Source: Allorhizocola rhizosphaerae (GTDB lineage: Bacteria > Actinomycetota > Actinomycetes > Mycobacteriales > Micromonosporaceae). From it: a stretch of DNA of 64,000 bases. Shown piece by piece: positions 9,594 to 20,128 of this stretch; position 1 is the stretch's first letter, and every line of letters begins with the position of its first letter. Position numbers and translations under genes: made by a program. The stretch is from the NCBI RefSeq assembly GCF_003426775.1, contig NZ_QJUG01000003.1:23256-87255 (forward strand). The letters run 5' to 3'. The notes beneath the pieces are model-generated. The model was given only the letters and a program-made list of their open reading frames with translations, searched no databases and had not been told where the DNA came from.

Positions 9594-11132
9594 ATGACCC
9601 AGCCGACTGGACACCCCGGCTACGACAACCCGGTGATCCCCGGCTTCCACCCCGATCCCAGTGTCTGCCGCGTCGGCAGCGACTACTACCTGGTCACCTC
9701 CAGCTTCGAATACTTTCCCGGCGTCCCGCTGTTTCACAGCCGGGATCTGGTGCACTGGCGGCAGATCGGCAACGTGCTCGACCGGCCGACGCAACTGCCG
9801 CTGCCGGGCGACCTGCCCGCGTCTGCGGGCATCTACGCGCCGACGCTGCGCCATCACGACGGCCGGTTCTGGCTCATCACGACAAGCGCCGGCGGCGGCG
9901 GCAACTTCATCGTGTCCGCCGAGCGTCCCGAAGGGCCATGGTCGGATCCGGTGTGGGTGGACCTGCCCGGCATCGACCCCGACCTGGCTTGGGACGAGGA
10001 CGCAAACTGCTACTGCGCCACGGCCGGGTGCCAGATCGCGCGCATCGACCACGTCACCGGCAAGGTGCTCGACGGGCCATCCCCCATCTGGTCGGGCACC
10101 GGGTTGCAGGCACCCGAGGCACCACACCTGTATCGCATCGACGACTGGTGGTATTTATTGATCGCCGAAGGGGGGACCGAGCGCGGCCACGGCGTTTCCA
10201 TCGCCCGCGCCCGCCACCCGCTCGGCCCCTACGAGCCCGCGCCGCACAACCCGATCCTGACGCACCGCAGCACCAACCTGCCCATCCAGAGCACCGGGCA
10301 CGCCGATCTGGTCCAGGCCGAGGACGGCAGCTGGTGGATGGTGCTGCTGGGCACGCGCCCGCGCGGCTACACCCCGGGCTTTCACGTGCTCGGGCGGGAG
10401 ACGTTCCTGGCCCCGGTGTCGTGGGTGGACGGTTGGCCGACCGTGGCGACGGTCGAGCCACGACAGACCGCCGCGCCCGCCTGGCACCCGCTGCCCGCGC
10501 CCGCACCGCGCGACGACTTCGACGCCGATGCGCTTGCGCCCGAGTGGGTTTCGCCGCGTGCGCGGCCGGACGGGGCGTGGTCGCTGGGCGAACGGCCGGG
10601 GTGGCTCACCCTGCACGCGACCGGCGACACGCTGGACCGGCCCGGATACACCATGATCGCAAGACGCCAGCAGCACCACGACTGCCACGTCAGCGTGCTG
10701 CTCGACGCCGACGCGGGGCGCGGCGGGCTGAGCGTGCGGCTGGACGAGGCGCACCACTACGACCTGGAGGTCGGCGACGGCCTCGTGCGTGTCGTTGCCC
10801 GCATCGGCCCGCTGCGCCAGACCGTTGCCGAGCAAGCTTGTGAGGCAGGGCCCGTTGTTCTCACCATCGGCATGCGCACGCTCGACGTCCTGCCCCCGTC
10901 GGTGACGTCCGCCGATCAGGCAAACGCACCGACGGGAACCCTCGTCGGCGCGCCCGACACGATCAGCTTCGGGCTCCTCGCACCGGAACCGGCCGTGCTG
11001 GCCGAACTGGACGGGCGTTATCTGTCCACAGAGGTCGCTGTCGGCTTCACCGGGCGGGTCATCGGCATGTATGCCACGGCCGGCACCGTCCACTTTGACT
11101 GGTTCGAATACCGCGCCGCAGCCACTGCATGA
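9594..11132 (+). CDS. GH43 beta-xylosidase / arabinofuranosidase
   Basis: Glycoside hydrolase of 512 residues. No signal peptide is visible, so it probably cleaves imported xylo-oligosaccharides in the cytosol. The five-bladed propeller domain shows the GH43 triad: general base Asp21 in GFHPDPS, pKa-tuning Asp128 in PGIDPD, and general acid Glu175 in APEAPHLY. The C-terminal part (about residues 310-510) is the beta-sandwich usual in GH43 xylosidases. The ATG at 9594 has only a weak GGGCGG site. The stop overlaps the next gene (ATGA), so the two are translationally coupled. Preceded by a LacI-type operator. Confidence 0.92.
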   Translation: MTQPTGHPGYDNPVIPGFHPDPSVCRVGSDYYLVTSSFEYFPGVPLFHSRDLVHWRQIGNVLDRPTQLPLPGDLPASAGIYAPTLRHHDGRFWLITTSAGGGGNFIVSAERPEGPWSDPVWVDLPGIDPDLAWDEDANCYCATAGCQIARIDHVTGKVLDGPSPIWSGTGLQAPEAPHLYRIDDWWYLLIAEGGTERGHGVSIARARHPLGPYEPAPHNPILTHRSTNLPIQSTGHADLVQAEDGSWWMVLLGTRPRGYTPGFHVLGRETFLAPVSWVDGWPTVATVEPRQTAAPAWHPLPAPAPRDDFDADALAPEWVSPRARPDGAWSLGERPGWLTLHATGDTLDRPGYTMIARRQQHHDCHVSVLLDADAGRGGLSVRLDEAHHYDLEVGDGLVRVVARIGPLRQTVAEQACEAGPVVLTIGMRTLDVLPPSVTSADQANAPTGTLVGAPDTISFGLLAPEPAVLAELDGRYLSTEVAVGFTGRVIGMYATAGTVHFDWFEYRAAATA

Positions 11133-11953
11133 CCACAGGTCTGGTCGAGCTCATCCTCGACGCGTCCGCGGTACCGTGGACAACGGAAGTCATCGGCGGC
11201 ATCCACGCGGCCGGCCTGTCCGCGATTGTGTCGCGTGCGGACCGGCGGCCGCAGTCGTTGCGCAGGCAACTGCGCAGCATCGGCCGCCGGCCCGCCGATG
11301 GTGTCATCATCGTCAATGCGAGGCACCAGCCGCTGGCGCACATCGACCTGTGGCGCCTCACCCTTCCGGCCGTCGTGGTCGACCTGGCGGGGGCACGGTC
11401 GTCGGGGTTTCCCACGATCGGCACGGCCAATTGGTCGGGCGCGCTACACGCCACCGATCATCTGATTCGCTTGGGGCACAAGCGGATCGGTTTCATCGGC
11501 GGACCGGCGCAACTGCTGTGCGACCAGGAGCGGCACAACGGGTACCGTGCCGCGCTCGAAGCCGCCGGGCTGGCCTTCGACGACGGGCTGGTGCGCCGGG
11601 ACGGCGATGCCGACCACCCGACGGGCCTCGCCGAGGGTATGCGCCTGCTGGGCTTGCCCTTGCCGCCCACGGCCATCATCACCACCAGTGATCACGCCGC
11701 GTTCGGGGTGTACGAGGCGATCCGGCGGCGCGGGCTGCGGGTGGCCGATGACGTGAGCGTTGTGGGGTTCGATGACCTGCCGGCCGCGCTGCGGGCCTCG
11801 CCCCCGCTGACGACGACCCGGCAGCCGGTGCGCGACATGGCCGTGCTGGCGGCGCGCACACTGATGCGCAAGGAACATGTGGGCGCGTCGCGTGTCGAGG
11901 TGGCCACCGAGCTGCGAATCCGCCACAGCACGGGGCCGCCCGCGTTCGGTTGA
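11129..11953 (+). CDS. LacI-family sensor domain protein lacking the DNA-binding domain
   Basis: Product of 274 residues aligning by eye with the ligand-sensing part of LacI repressors (landmarks ADGVIIVNA, LGHKRIGFIGGP, NGYRAALEAAG, VSVVGFDDLPAALRASPPLT). The roughly 60-residue N-terminal helix-turn-helix and hinge are absent. They cannot be hidden upstream, because the ATG at 11129 overlaps the end of the xylosidase gene by 4 bases and the upstream bases encode the xylosidase. The sensor body looks intact, with no internal stop. It could be a relic of a repressor, a ligand-binding partner that forms heterodimers with the complete LacI protein nearby, or a stand-alone sugar-binding protein. 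Confidence 0.82.
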   Translation: MTTGLVELILDASAVPWTTEVIGGIHAAGLSAIVSRADRRPQSLRRQLRSIGRRPADGVIIVNARHQPLAHIDLWRLTLPAVVVDLAGARSSGFPTIGTANWSGALHATDHLIRLGHKRIGFIGGPAQLLCDQERHNGYRAALEAAGLAFDDGLVRRDGDADHPTGLAEGMRLLGLPLPPTAIITTSDHAAFGVYEAIRRRGLRVADDVSVVGFDDLPAALRASPPLTTTRQPVRDMAVLAARTLMRKEHVGASRVEVATELRIRHSTGPPAFG

Positions 11954-12118
11954 CGGGTGCCCGAACCACCGAGGTCGTCGGCTGAGCGGATCCTGCTGAT
12001 CGTCTCCGGCCCAGGCCACGTGGCCGCCCGGGGGTCGCAGGAGCTCGCAATTACGCTACAGATGAACTGTCGCGTGTGGAACGCATACCGACGCCGAATG
12101 ACTGAACCAGGAGTCGTG

Positions 12119-12829
12119 ATGACCACGTTCCGGCTGAGCCTGCCGGTTGCCGAGGCCTTTCCCGGTACCCTCATCATTTTGGTGACCGCCGAAGGGTTAC
12201 GCGGCACGGAGCCGTGGCCCGAGCCCGCCAAGGCCCTCGAAGAGATGGAGGCCGAGGTCGCGGCTGGGACATGGGCGCCGGCGGACGAGGACCACCGGCG
12301 CATCGCGTCGTGGCATGCCGCCTACCGCTCCTTCGGCACCAACCCGCGGCGCGAACGGCCGAGCGTCGACGCCCTCGCCCGCCGCCTCGCTCGCAAAGGT
12401 GCCCTGCCGCGCATCAACCCCGCCGTTGACACCTACAACACCGTGTCCGTGCGCTATGGCCTGCCCGCAGGCGCCTTCGACCTCGCCGCCGTCATCGGTG
12501 ACATCCATATCCGGTACGCCGACGGAACCGAGGATTTCACCCCGCTCGGTGAACCCGACGTCATCGAGCACCCGAAGCCAGGCGAGATCATCTATACCGA
12601 CGACGCCTCGGTGCTCACCCGCCACTGGAACCACCGCGACGCACACCGCACCCGTGTCAGCGAGCACTCGCGGCACGTCACCTTCATCATGGAGACCGTC
12701 GAATCCGCGCGGGACAAGGAGGCACTGTCCCACGCCGCGCATCGGCTCAGCGGCTGGCTCACACCGCACGCCGACCGGGTGACGACCCAATACCTCAGCC
12801 CGCAAAGCCCGCAGGCACGGATAGCTTGA
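12119..12829 (+). CDS. Stand-alone B3/B4 (tRNA-binding/editing) domain protein
   Basis: Protein of 236 residues matching the B3/4 domain that phenylalanyl-tRNA synthetase beta chains use to edit mischarged tRNA. Landmarks include IASWHAAYRSFG, INPAVDTYNTVSVRYGLP and a C-terminal TYLS-like tail. Free-standing members are thought to act in trans on mischarged tRNA or other aminoacyl substrates, but this is not established for this branch. The ATG at 12119 was chosen over an upstream in-frame start because AGGAG lies 5 bases before it. No link to the surrounding xylan genes is apparent. Confidence 0.8.
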   Translation: MTTFRLSLPVAEAFPGTLIILVTAEGLRGTEPWPEPAKALEEMEAEVAAGTWAPADEDHRRIASWHAAYRSFGTNPRRERPSVDALARRLARKGALPRINPAVDTYNTVSVRYGLPAGAFDLAAVIGDIHIRYADGTEDFTPLGEPDVIEHPKPGEIIYTDDASVLTRHWNHRDAHRTRVSEHSRHVTFIMETVESARDKEALSHAAHRLSGWLTPHADRVTTQYLSPQSPQARIA

Positions 12830-12885
12830 GCGCCGGCGGCCTGGTGGGCGCGGCCGGGTCGGCTCACCCGGTCGCGCCCGCCGAA

Positions 12886-14884
<1,999 letters not shown>

Positions 14885-15973
14885 GTGGTCGACCACCGAG
14901 ACGTAGCCAACCACCATCCCCTGGCTCACGTGCGTCAACAGCGGGGCTGGACGCTGGCCGATGTCGCCCGGATCGTGGCGCGCCGTTCCGTGGTGGAGTC
15001 GGCATCGTTTGACCGTAGGGGTTTCCTCGTCGTTTCAGGCGAGCTGTTGGCTACGGCTGCTGGGGCGTCACCGCGGACAGTGCCGGAACCAGTGTTATCA
15101 GCGGTTGACGGCCGCCATGCCGGATCGGAAATGTTGGCTGCGATGCGAGCGAGGCTCGAAAAGCTGTGGCATCTTGACGATCTGCTCGGCGGCGGACCGT
15201 GCTTTGCCGCCGCGGGCTCAGACCTGCGCCTGGTGATCAGCGTGCTCGGCCGTGCCGGCTATAGCGGCACGACCGAGGCTGGGCTGTACTCGGTGGCCGC
15301 GTCCATCGCCCGGTTCGCTGGCTTCGCCGCATTTGACACCGGACTACACGCTGCAGCTCAACGGTTTTGGCATGCCGGGCTGCGAGCCGCACACATCGCC
15401 GGCGATCGGGGTGAGGCGGTCTACATCCTGTCCAACCTTGCCCTGCAAGACATATACGTCAACCATGCGCGTACTGCTCTGGACATTCTCGAGGCCGCGC
15501 GCTCCAGCGTGGACAGTGCACATAAGACGGTGCTTGCCATGCTGGATTGCTGGCAAGCGCGTGCCCACGCCGTCCGTGGCGAGAGGCGGCAGGCAGCGGC
15601 ACTACTCAATCGGGCGGACGACCAGTACGACAGGCGCAGCGAGGGCGACGACCCACCATGGATCTATTGGATGCCGCAGCCGTCTCAGACCGCCGAAGCG
15701 GGGACCGCGATGCGAGAGATCGGGCAGTTGACGCAAGCCCAACGCATGCTCACCGAAGGCTTACAGAGCCTGCCGAGCGATGCCGCACGCGAACGCAACC
15801 TCTACCTGGTCCAGTTGGCCGAGACGCATTTGGACGCCGGAGAGCCGGAACAGGCTGTCGCCACAGCGCGTCAAGCACTCCAGGCAATCCCAGCAGTCGA
15901 ATCGGCAAGGATCAGAGAACACATGGACGCGCTCCTGCACCGCCTCCCCGGTGAGAGGGTTTCACCAGACTAG
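14885..15973 (+). CDS. XRE/TPR-type regulator with a truncated helix-turn-helix
   Basis: Product of 362 residues. The first 30 or so residues (HHPLAHVRQQRGWTLADVA) look like the opening of an actinobacterial XRE-type helix-turn-helix. The sequence then jumps directly to FDRRGFLVVSGELLATAA, the segment that in full-length relatives follows the complete HTH, so part of the DNA-binding domain appears deleted in frame. The remainder is alpha-helical with tetratricopeptide-like repeats (about 150-350). Start is GTG at 14885; no ribosome site is visible, so a leaderless transcript is possible. Its end overlaps the convergent SGNH pseudogene by 12 bases. Function unknown; DNA binding is doubtful. 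Confidence 0.7.
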   Translation: MVDHRDVANHHPLAHVRQQRGWTLADVARIVARRSVVESASFDRRGFLVVSGELLATAAGASPRTVPEPVLSAVDGRHAGSEMLAAMRARLEKLWHLDDLLGGGPCFAAAGSDLRLVISVLGRAGYSGTTEAGLYSVAASIARFAGFAAFDTGLHAAAQRFWHAGLRAAHIAGDRGEAVYILSNLALQDIYVNHARTALDILEAARSSVDSAHKTVLAMLDCWQARAHAVRGERRQAAALLNRADDQYDRRSEGDDPPWIYWMPQPSQTAEAGTAMREIGQLTQAQRMLTEGLQSLPSDAARERNLYLVQLAETHLDAGEPEQAVATARQALQAIPAVESARIREHMDALLHRLPGERVSPD

Positions 15974-16944
15974 TTGGTGCAGGTTCACGGCGTCGGCCAT
16001 GGCCTGGCAGCCGGCGTCGTTGGGGTGCAGGTGGTCGCCGCTGTCGTACGCGGGCTGCAGTGTGAATGGGTCGTCCGGCATCGCGGTGGCCGCGGCGAAG
16101 TCGAACACGCCGTCGAATGCGCCACTGGTGCGGATCCAGTTGTTGACCGCGCTCCAGGTGGCCCTCCGCTGCGGGGTGTCGACGAACGAGCCGCCGAACG
16201 GGGTCAGCGTCGCGCCGTAGATTCGCAGCCCGCGCGCCCGGGTCAAGGCGATCACCTGTTGCCGGTGGTGGCCGAGGTGTCGGTGATGGAGTCGCCCAGC
16301 GCGATGACGGTGCCGACCACCCGGGTCGGAGCCTGCACGTCTATCCCGTCGATGAGCAACCAGCACGGCAGGTCGGTGAAGCCGCTTCCGGTCGGGGATG
16401 CCGCCGCGTCGCCGTTGGCGATGAAGTTGCCCTGGGCGGTGAAGGGATGCATCGTCACCGGGCCCGTGGGTCCGGGCACGAAAACGCTGACAAGCAGCGT
16501 CGACAGGGGCGCCACGGTCAGCTGGACCGGGTCGCTCAGCGCGCGCCCGCCGGCCGCGAGCGTGACATCCTTGCGGCCGCCGAAGGTCAGCGACCGGAGC
16601 GTGCCGGGCGCGACGTCCGCATTGGATGCCTGTACCGCGACGGTCGCATGCGCGACCCGGATCGACCGCTGCCCGAACGTGTTGGTCAGCCGAACCCGCA
16701 CCCTGTCCCCGCCGGCGCTGACGAAGGCGACGTTGCGCACGGTCTGGTCGGTCAGGCCGGTACCGGCCGGGCAGCCCGGATTCCACGGGATGGGCACCCC
16801 GACGACCGGGCCGGCCGCCCAGGCCGTCACCCAGTTGCCGGGGCGAGCGCGGTCATCCGCCTGGGCCGGAGCACCGGCGGGCGCCGATGAGGGAGCGGCC
16901 AGCGCTACGGCAACGACTACACCAGCGATGAACAAGCGGCGCAT
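15962..16944 (-). pseudogene. Broken SGNH/GDSL hydrolase (secreted esterase), frameshift plus internal deletion
   Basis: The 5' part (from ATG 16944, GGGGAG upstream) encodes a signal peptide, a beta-rich N-terminal region and the catalytic-serine block GDSIT, then stops shortly after ATTGNR at about 16252. The 3' part continues in another frame from QVIALTRARGLRIYGATLTPF to the catalytic DHLHPND block and ends at 15962. The middle of the hydrolase fold, about 100 codons including the blocks with the conserved Gly and Asn, is missing at the junction. Family members are about 400 residues long. The original enzyme may have been an esterase acting on acetylated xylan, given the neighbours, but this is inference. 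Confidence 0.82.
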
Positions 16945-17042
16945 GCCCACTCCCCACGACTCCATCGATGCATCTAATAATCGCTATCCTAGACGAGCCG
17001 CCGTGTGCCGTCATGGGGCCGGACGGCGGCAAGACAGGTCGT

Positions 17043-17077
17043 GCGCCGTCGAACGTGGACCTAAGTTCATGATCAAC
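17043..17077 (-). repeat. Dispersed palindromic element, copy 1 (half copy)
   Basis: Read on the minus strand this stretch matches the left half of the longer copies at 23724-23781, 60464-60518 and 61395-61451, sharing TTGATCATGAACTT and GTCCACGTTCGACGGCG. The right arm is not present. It begins about 11 bases after the stop codon of the minus-strand gene at 17088. Confidence 0.6.
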
Positions 17078-17087
17078 CAGAAAGAGG

Positions 17088-17573
17088 TCAGGGCCAGTAG
17101 AGGGAGAGGATTTGTTGGGTGATGTTCACCTGGCGGCAGCCGAGTTGCGTGGTCGCGTAGCCGGTTGAGGCCATGACGCACAGGTTGTGCGGGCCGGGGA
17201 AGATGAACTGGCCCGGGTTCTCGGGATCGATGGACGGTCCTATCTCGACACCACTGGCGTCGTCGCGCGTGCTGAGGTTGAACCCGTGGGCACCGACGTC
17301 GGCGCGATACAGGTTGGCCCATTGCATGCCGAACAGGTATCCGCCATGCGGGTTGGGCATCAGGTAGAGCCAGACGTTGACCGGCTGGCCCGGGTTGCCG
17401 GGGTTGACGGCCCAGCCGACGACGTCGAGGTGTCCGTCCGGCGCGGTCCCGATGACGTCGACGGCGCCATAGGGCGCGGAAGCCACGGCCGGCGTGGCGG
17501 GGCCGAGGGTAACCCCGGTGGTCACGAGGACCGCGGCAACGACAGTGGCGGCGATCCGGCGCGGTGTTCTCAT
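17088..17573 (-). CDS. Small secreted protein of unknown function
   Basis: Product of 161 residues with a clear signal peptide (about residues 1-31, ending PAVASA). The mature part starts with a GAVDVIG...HLDVVGWAVNPGNPGQPVNVWLY-like segment. Such 'VxGWAxDP' blocks occur as short beta-sheet modules in many actinobacterial secreted proteins; no enzymatic motif was recognised. Two Cys residues near the C-terminus could form a disulfide. The ATG has AAGGAG about 8 bases upstream. A half copy of the dispersed palindromic element follows the stop. Confidence 0.75.
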   Translation of the reverse strand: MRTPRRIAATVVAAVLVTTGVTLGPATPAVASAPYGAVDVIGTAPDGHLDVVGWAVNPGNPGQPVNVWLYLMPNPHGGYLFGMQWANLYRADVGAHGFNLSTRDDASGVEIGPSIDPENPGQFIFPGPHNLCVMASTGYATTQLGCRQVNITQQILSLYWP

Positions 17574-17765
17574 GCGCGGGACTCCTTCCGGGCGACGGGC
17601 TATGGGCGCCGGGCGACGGCGATGGACGATGGGATGGCGACGCCGGCAGAAAGAGTGTCGTCAGGCGGCGCCAGCGAAGTCAACCATTTCCATTTGCAGA
17701 TTAGTTGCAGCCGCCGGATGGGCCGCGAAAGCGCAGCACTGCGCTTGGAAAGCCAGGCGAGGAGC

Positions 17766-18668
17766 CTACGTGGCGGTCGCGGCCAGGGTGAGCGAGCCGA
17801 GCAGGGCGGCGTCCTGGGCGAAGGCGGACAGCACGATCTCGGGCGGGTTCGGGAGGGCACGCGAGAGGCGGTCCGTGAGCAGCCGGCGGATCAGGTCGTT
17901 GCGGGCCACACCACCCACCAACACGAGCCGCTGCGGGTCCAGCAGGAGGCAGCAGGTCGTGACATGCTGGGCCAGAGCCTCCACTCTGGACACCAGCTCA
18001 TCCCGCACCCGGCCCGAGGCCAGTGCGGCCTCGCCGATCCCGGCCGCGCCGCCCGCAACGCCGAGCGACTCGGCCAGCTCGTCCAAAGCACGGCCCGAGA
18101 ACTCCCGCTCCAGCAACGGTTGCGGCGACGCGGGCCAGTCGCGGCCCGTGACGGCGTAGGCGATTTCGCCCGCCGCGCCGTGCCGTCCCGCCACCACCGC
18201 GCCGTTGACCGTGATGGCCGCCGCGACGCCCGTCCCGAGCCCGACCACCAGCCCCGGATCCGCGTCACGCAACGCGCCGTGGTGCAGTTCGGCCAACGCC
18301 GCCGCGTTGAGGTCGTTGGACACGCGCACCCGCGCAACGCCCAGATGCGTGCGCACCGCCTCGGCCAGCCGCAGACCTTCCCACCCCGGCACATTGGGCG
18401 CCAGGTCTATGCCGTCGTCGCGGATGACGCCGGGCGAGGCGATCCCGGCGGCGTGCAGGGTGCCGCCGGTCTCGGTGATGAGCTTCTGTGCGACGTCCAG
18501 CGCGCGCGCCAGCGCCTGCCGCGCGCCCTTGGCCGCCAGAGTCGGCAGTCGTTGTGAGATGAGCAGCTGCCCGCCCGCATCGCCGATTCCGATTGCCATT
18601 TTGGTACCGCCGAAGTCGATGCCGAGCAGGCGGCGATCACTGTCATCGGCCGTGGAACTCAAGCTCAC
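17766..18668 (-). CDS. ROK-family sugar kinase
   Basis: Predicted cytosolic ATP-dependent sugar or amino-sugar kinase of 300 residues. The phosphate-binding motif GIDFGGTK (residues 14-21), the catalytic Asp in SNDLNAAALAE and the adenosine-side GLGTGVA are present. The cysteine-rich zinc motif common to many ROK kinases is absent. The GTG at 18668 overlaps the stop of the lyase gene (GTGA) and has GGAGAGG about 8 bases upstream, so it is the last gene of a long operon that begins with a ROK repressor. The pairing with a ROK regulator points to a sugar-containing substrate or intermediate. Confidence 0.85.
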   Translation of the reverse strand: MSLSSTADDSDRRLLGIDFGGTKMAIGIGDAGGQLLISQRLPTLAAKGARQALARALDVAQKLITETGGTLHAAGIASPGVIRDDGIDLAPNVPGWEGLRLAEAVRTHLGVARVRVSNDLNAAALAELHHGALRDADPGLVVGLGTGVAAAITVNGAVVAGRHGAAGEIAYAVTGRDWPASPQPLLEREFSGRALDELAESLGVAGGAAGIGEAALASGRVRDELVSRVEALAQHVTTCCLLLDPQRLVLVGGVARNDLIRRLLTDRLSRALPNPPEIVLSAFAQDAALLGSLTLAATAT

Positions 18669-20128
18669 CGAGCGGCCCTCTCCGCGACCGCGCCGGCCAG
18701 CTTCGCCTCCGCGCGCTGTAGCCGCTCGCGCAGAGCGGCCACGCGCACGGCCGAGCCCTCCAGCGCGGACCGCAGCCGCTTCACCTGAGCCCGCACCGCG
18801 TCTTCGCCCGGCCCGTCGGCCTGCCTGCGCCGCAACACCAGCTCCGGCCGGACCGCCGCCGCGATGAGATCTCGCACCGCGGCGTCCGTCAGTTCGCCCG
18901 CCACGCCAACGGCTTCCGCCGCCGATCGCACGCCCTCCTCCGTCCACGTCGAAGGTGCGCCGCCCCGAATCAGCCTGCCTACCACCGAATGCGCGCCGCG
19001 GAACGGCACGCCATGCCGCGCCAGCGCGTCAGCCGCGGCCGTCGTGGTCGCGCCCGACGCCACGATCGCCTCGCCCGTGGGCGGGCGCAGCGGCTCCAGC
19101 CGCACGAACAGCCCGCTCAGCAAGGCGAAGAACCGCCGCGCCCGATCGTTGCTCTCCCACAACCGCATCTGCACGTCGGTCGTCGCGTTATTGGAGTCCT
19201 CCCACCAGGCCGCGCCCACGTTGTTGAGCACCGACGCGGCATCCGCCGCGGCCGCGCCCGCCATCGACACCAGATGCTCCAGCACGACCGGGTTGCGCTT
19301 CTGCGGCATGATGCTGCTGCCCTGGGTGAACTCCTCGGGCGTCACGACCCACTCCCAGCTGAGCCAGTCCATCAGCGTGCGGGCCACACGCGCCCCGGTG
19401 GCCAGCGCCTGCGCGTTGAGCGCACCGTTGCGCGCCAGGTGGTCGGCCCCCGCCACCGCCTCATACGAATTGACGATCACCTCGTCGAACCCGAGCAGCT
19501 CGGCCAGCCTCCCGGAAGCGATGTCCAGATCCGTGCCGGCGAACGCGCACGACCCCAGCGGCGACCGGTTCATCTCCTCCAGCATTGCGGCATAGGCCAT
19601 CGCCTGCCCCGTCAGAGCCTCCGCGTATCCCGCCAGCACATGACCCATGCTCGTCGGCTGCGCCGGCCGCCGGTGCGTGTATCCAATCACGACGACATCG
19701 GCATGGCGATCCGCCCGATCCAGCAGCGTCGTCCCGGCGCTCACCAGTTCGTCGAACACCGCCAACAACTGTGCGCGCAACACCATCCGGAACACCCCGG
19801 CGTCCAGATCGTTGCGGCTGCGCGCGAGCTGCACGTTGAGCTGTGCCGTGGTGATGCCCGCCGCCTCGGCGAGCCGCCGCTCAAGCGTGTAGTACACGTC
19901 CTCGACCGACCCGTCGTAGACGAACTCCTCGGGCCGATCGCCTTCGAGCGCCAGCAACCCGCGCAGCATCTGGGCGGCCGACTCGGCGGGGATCAGCGCC
20001 TGCTCGGCGAGCATGACCACGTGCGCCTTGCTCGCATGCACCATCGGGCCATACAGATAAGCCGCGTGATGGTCGAACACCGGCCGCAAGTGGTGCTGCT
20101 GATAGATGGTCAGTGATGTCTCGGTCAT
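18665..20128 (-). CDS. Argininosuccinate lyase-like enzyme (fumarase/aspartase superfamily)
   Basis: Product of 487 residues of the superfamily that eliminates fumarate or a similar acid from a C-N or C-O bond. The superfamily signature GSSIMPQKRNP (near residue 275) and the upstream ARSRNDLDAG block (near 103), typical of argininosuccinate lyases, are both present. It lies outside any arginine-synthesis cluster, between a creatininase-like amidohydrolase (4-bp overlap) and a ROK kinase (4-bp overlap), so a catabolic role on an imported compound is more likely than arginine synthesis. Compared with ArgH it has a long, charged C-terminal tail. Confidence 0.83.
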   Translation of the reverse strand: MTETSLTIYQQHHLRPVFDHHAAYLYGPMVHASKAHVVMLAEQALIPAESAAQMLRGLLALEGDRPEEFVYDGSVEDVYYTLERRLAEAAGITTAQLNVQLARSRNDLDAGVFRMVLRAQLLAVFDELVSAGTTLLDRADRHADVVVIGYTHRRPAQPTSMGHVLAGYAEALTGQAMAYAAMLEEMNRSPLGSCAFAGTDLDIASGRLAELLGFDEVIVNSYEAVAGADHLARNGALNAQALATGARVARTLMDWLSWEWVVTPEEFTQGSSIMPQKRNPVVLEHLVSMAGAAAADAASVLNNVGAAWWEDSNNATTDVQMRLWESNDRARRFFALLSGLFVRLEPLRPPTGEAIVASGATTTAAADALARHGVPFRGAHSVVGRLIRGGAPSTWTEEGVRSAAEAVGVAGELTDAAVRDLIAAAVRPELVLRRRQADGPGEDAVRAQVKRLRSALEGSAVRVAALRERLQRAEAKLAGAVAERAAR

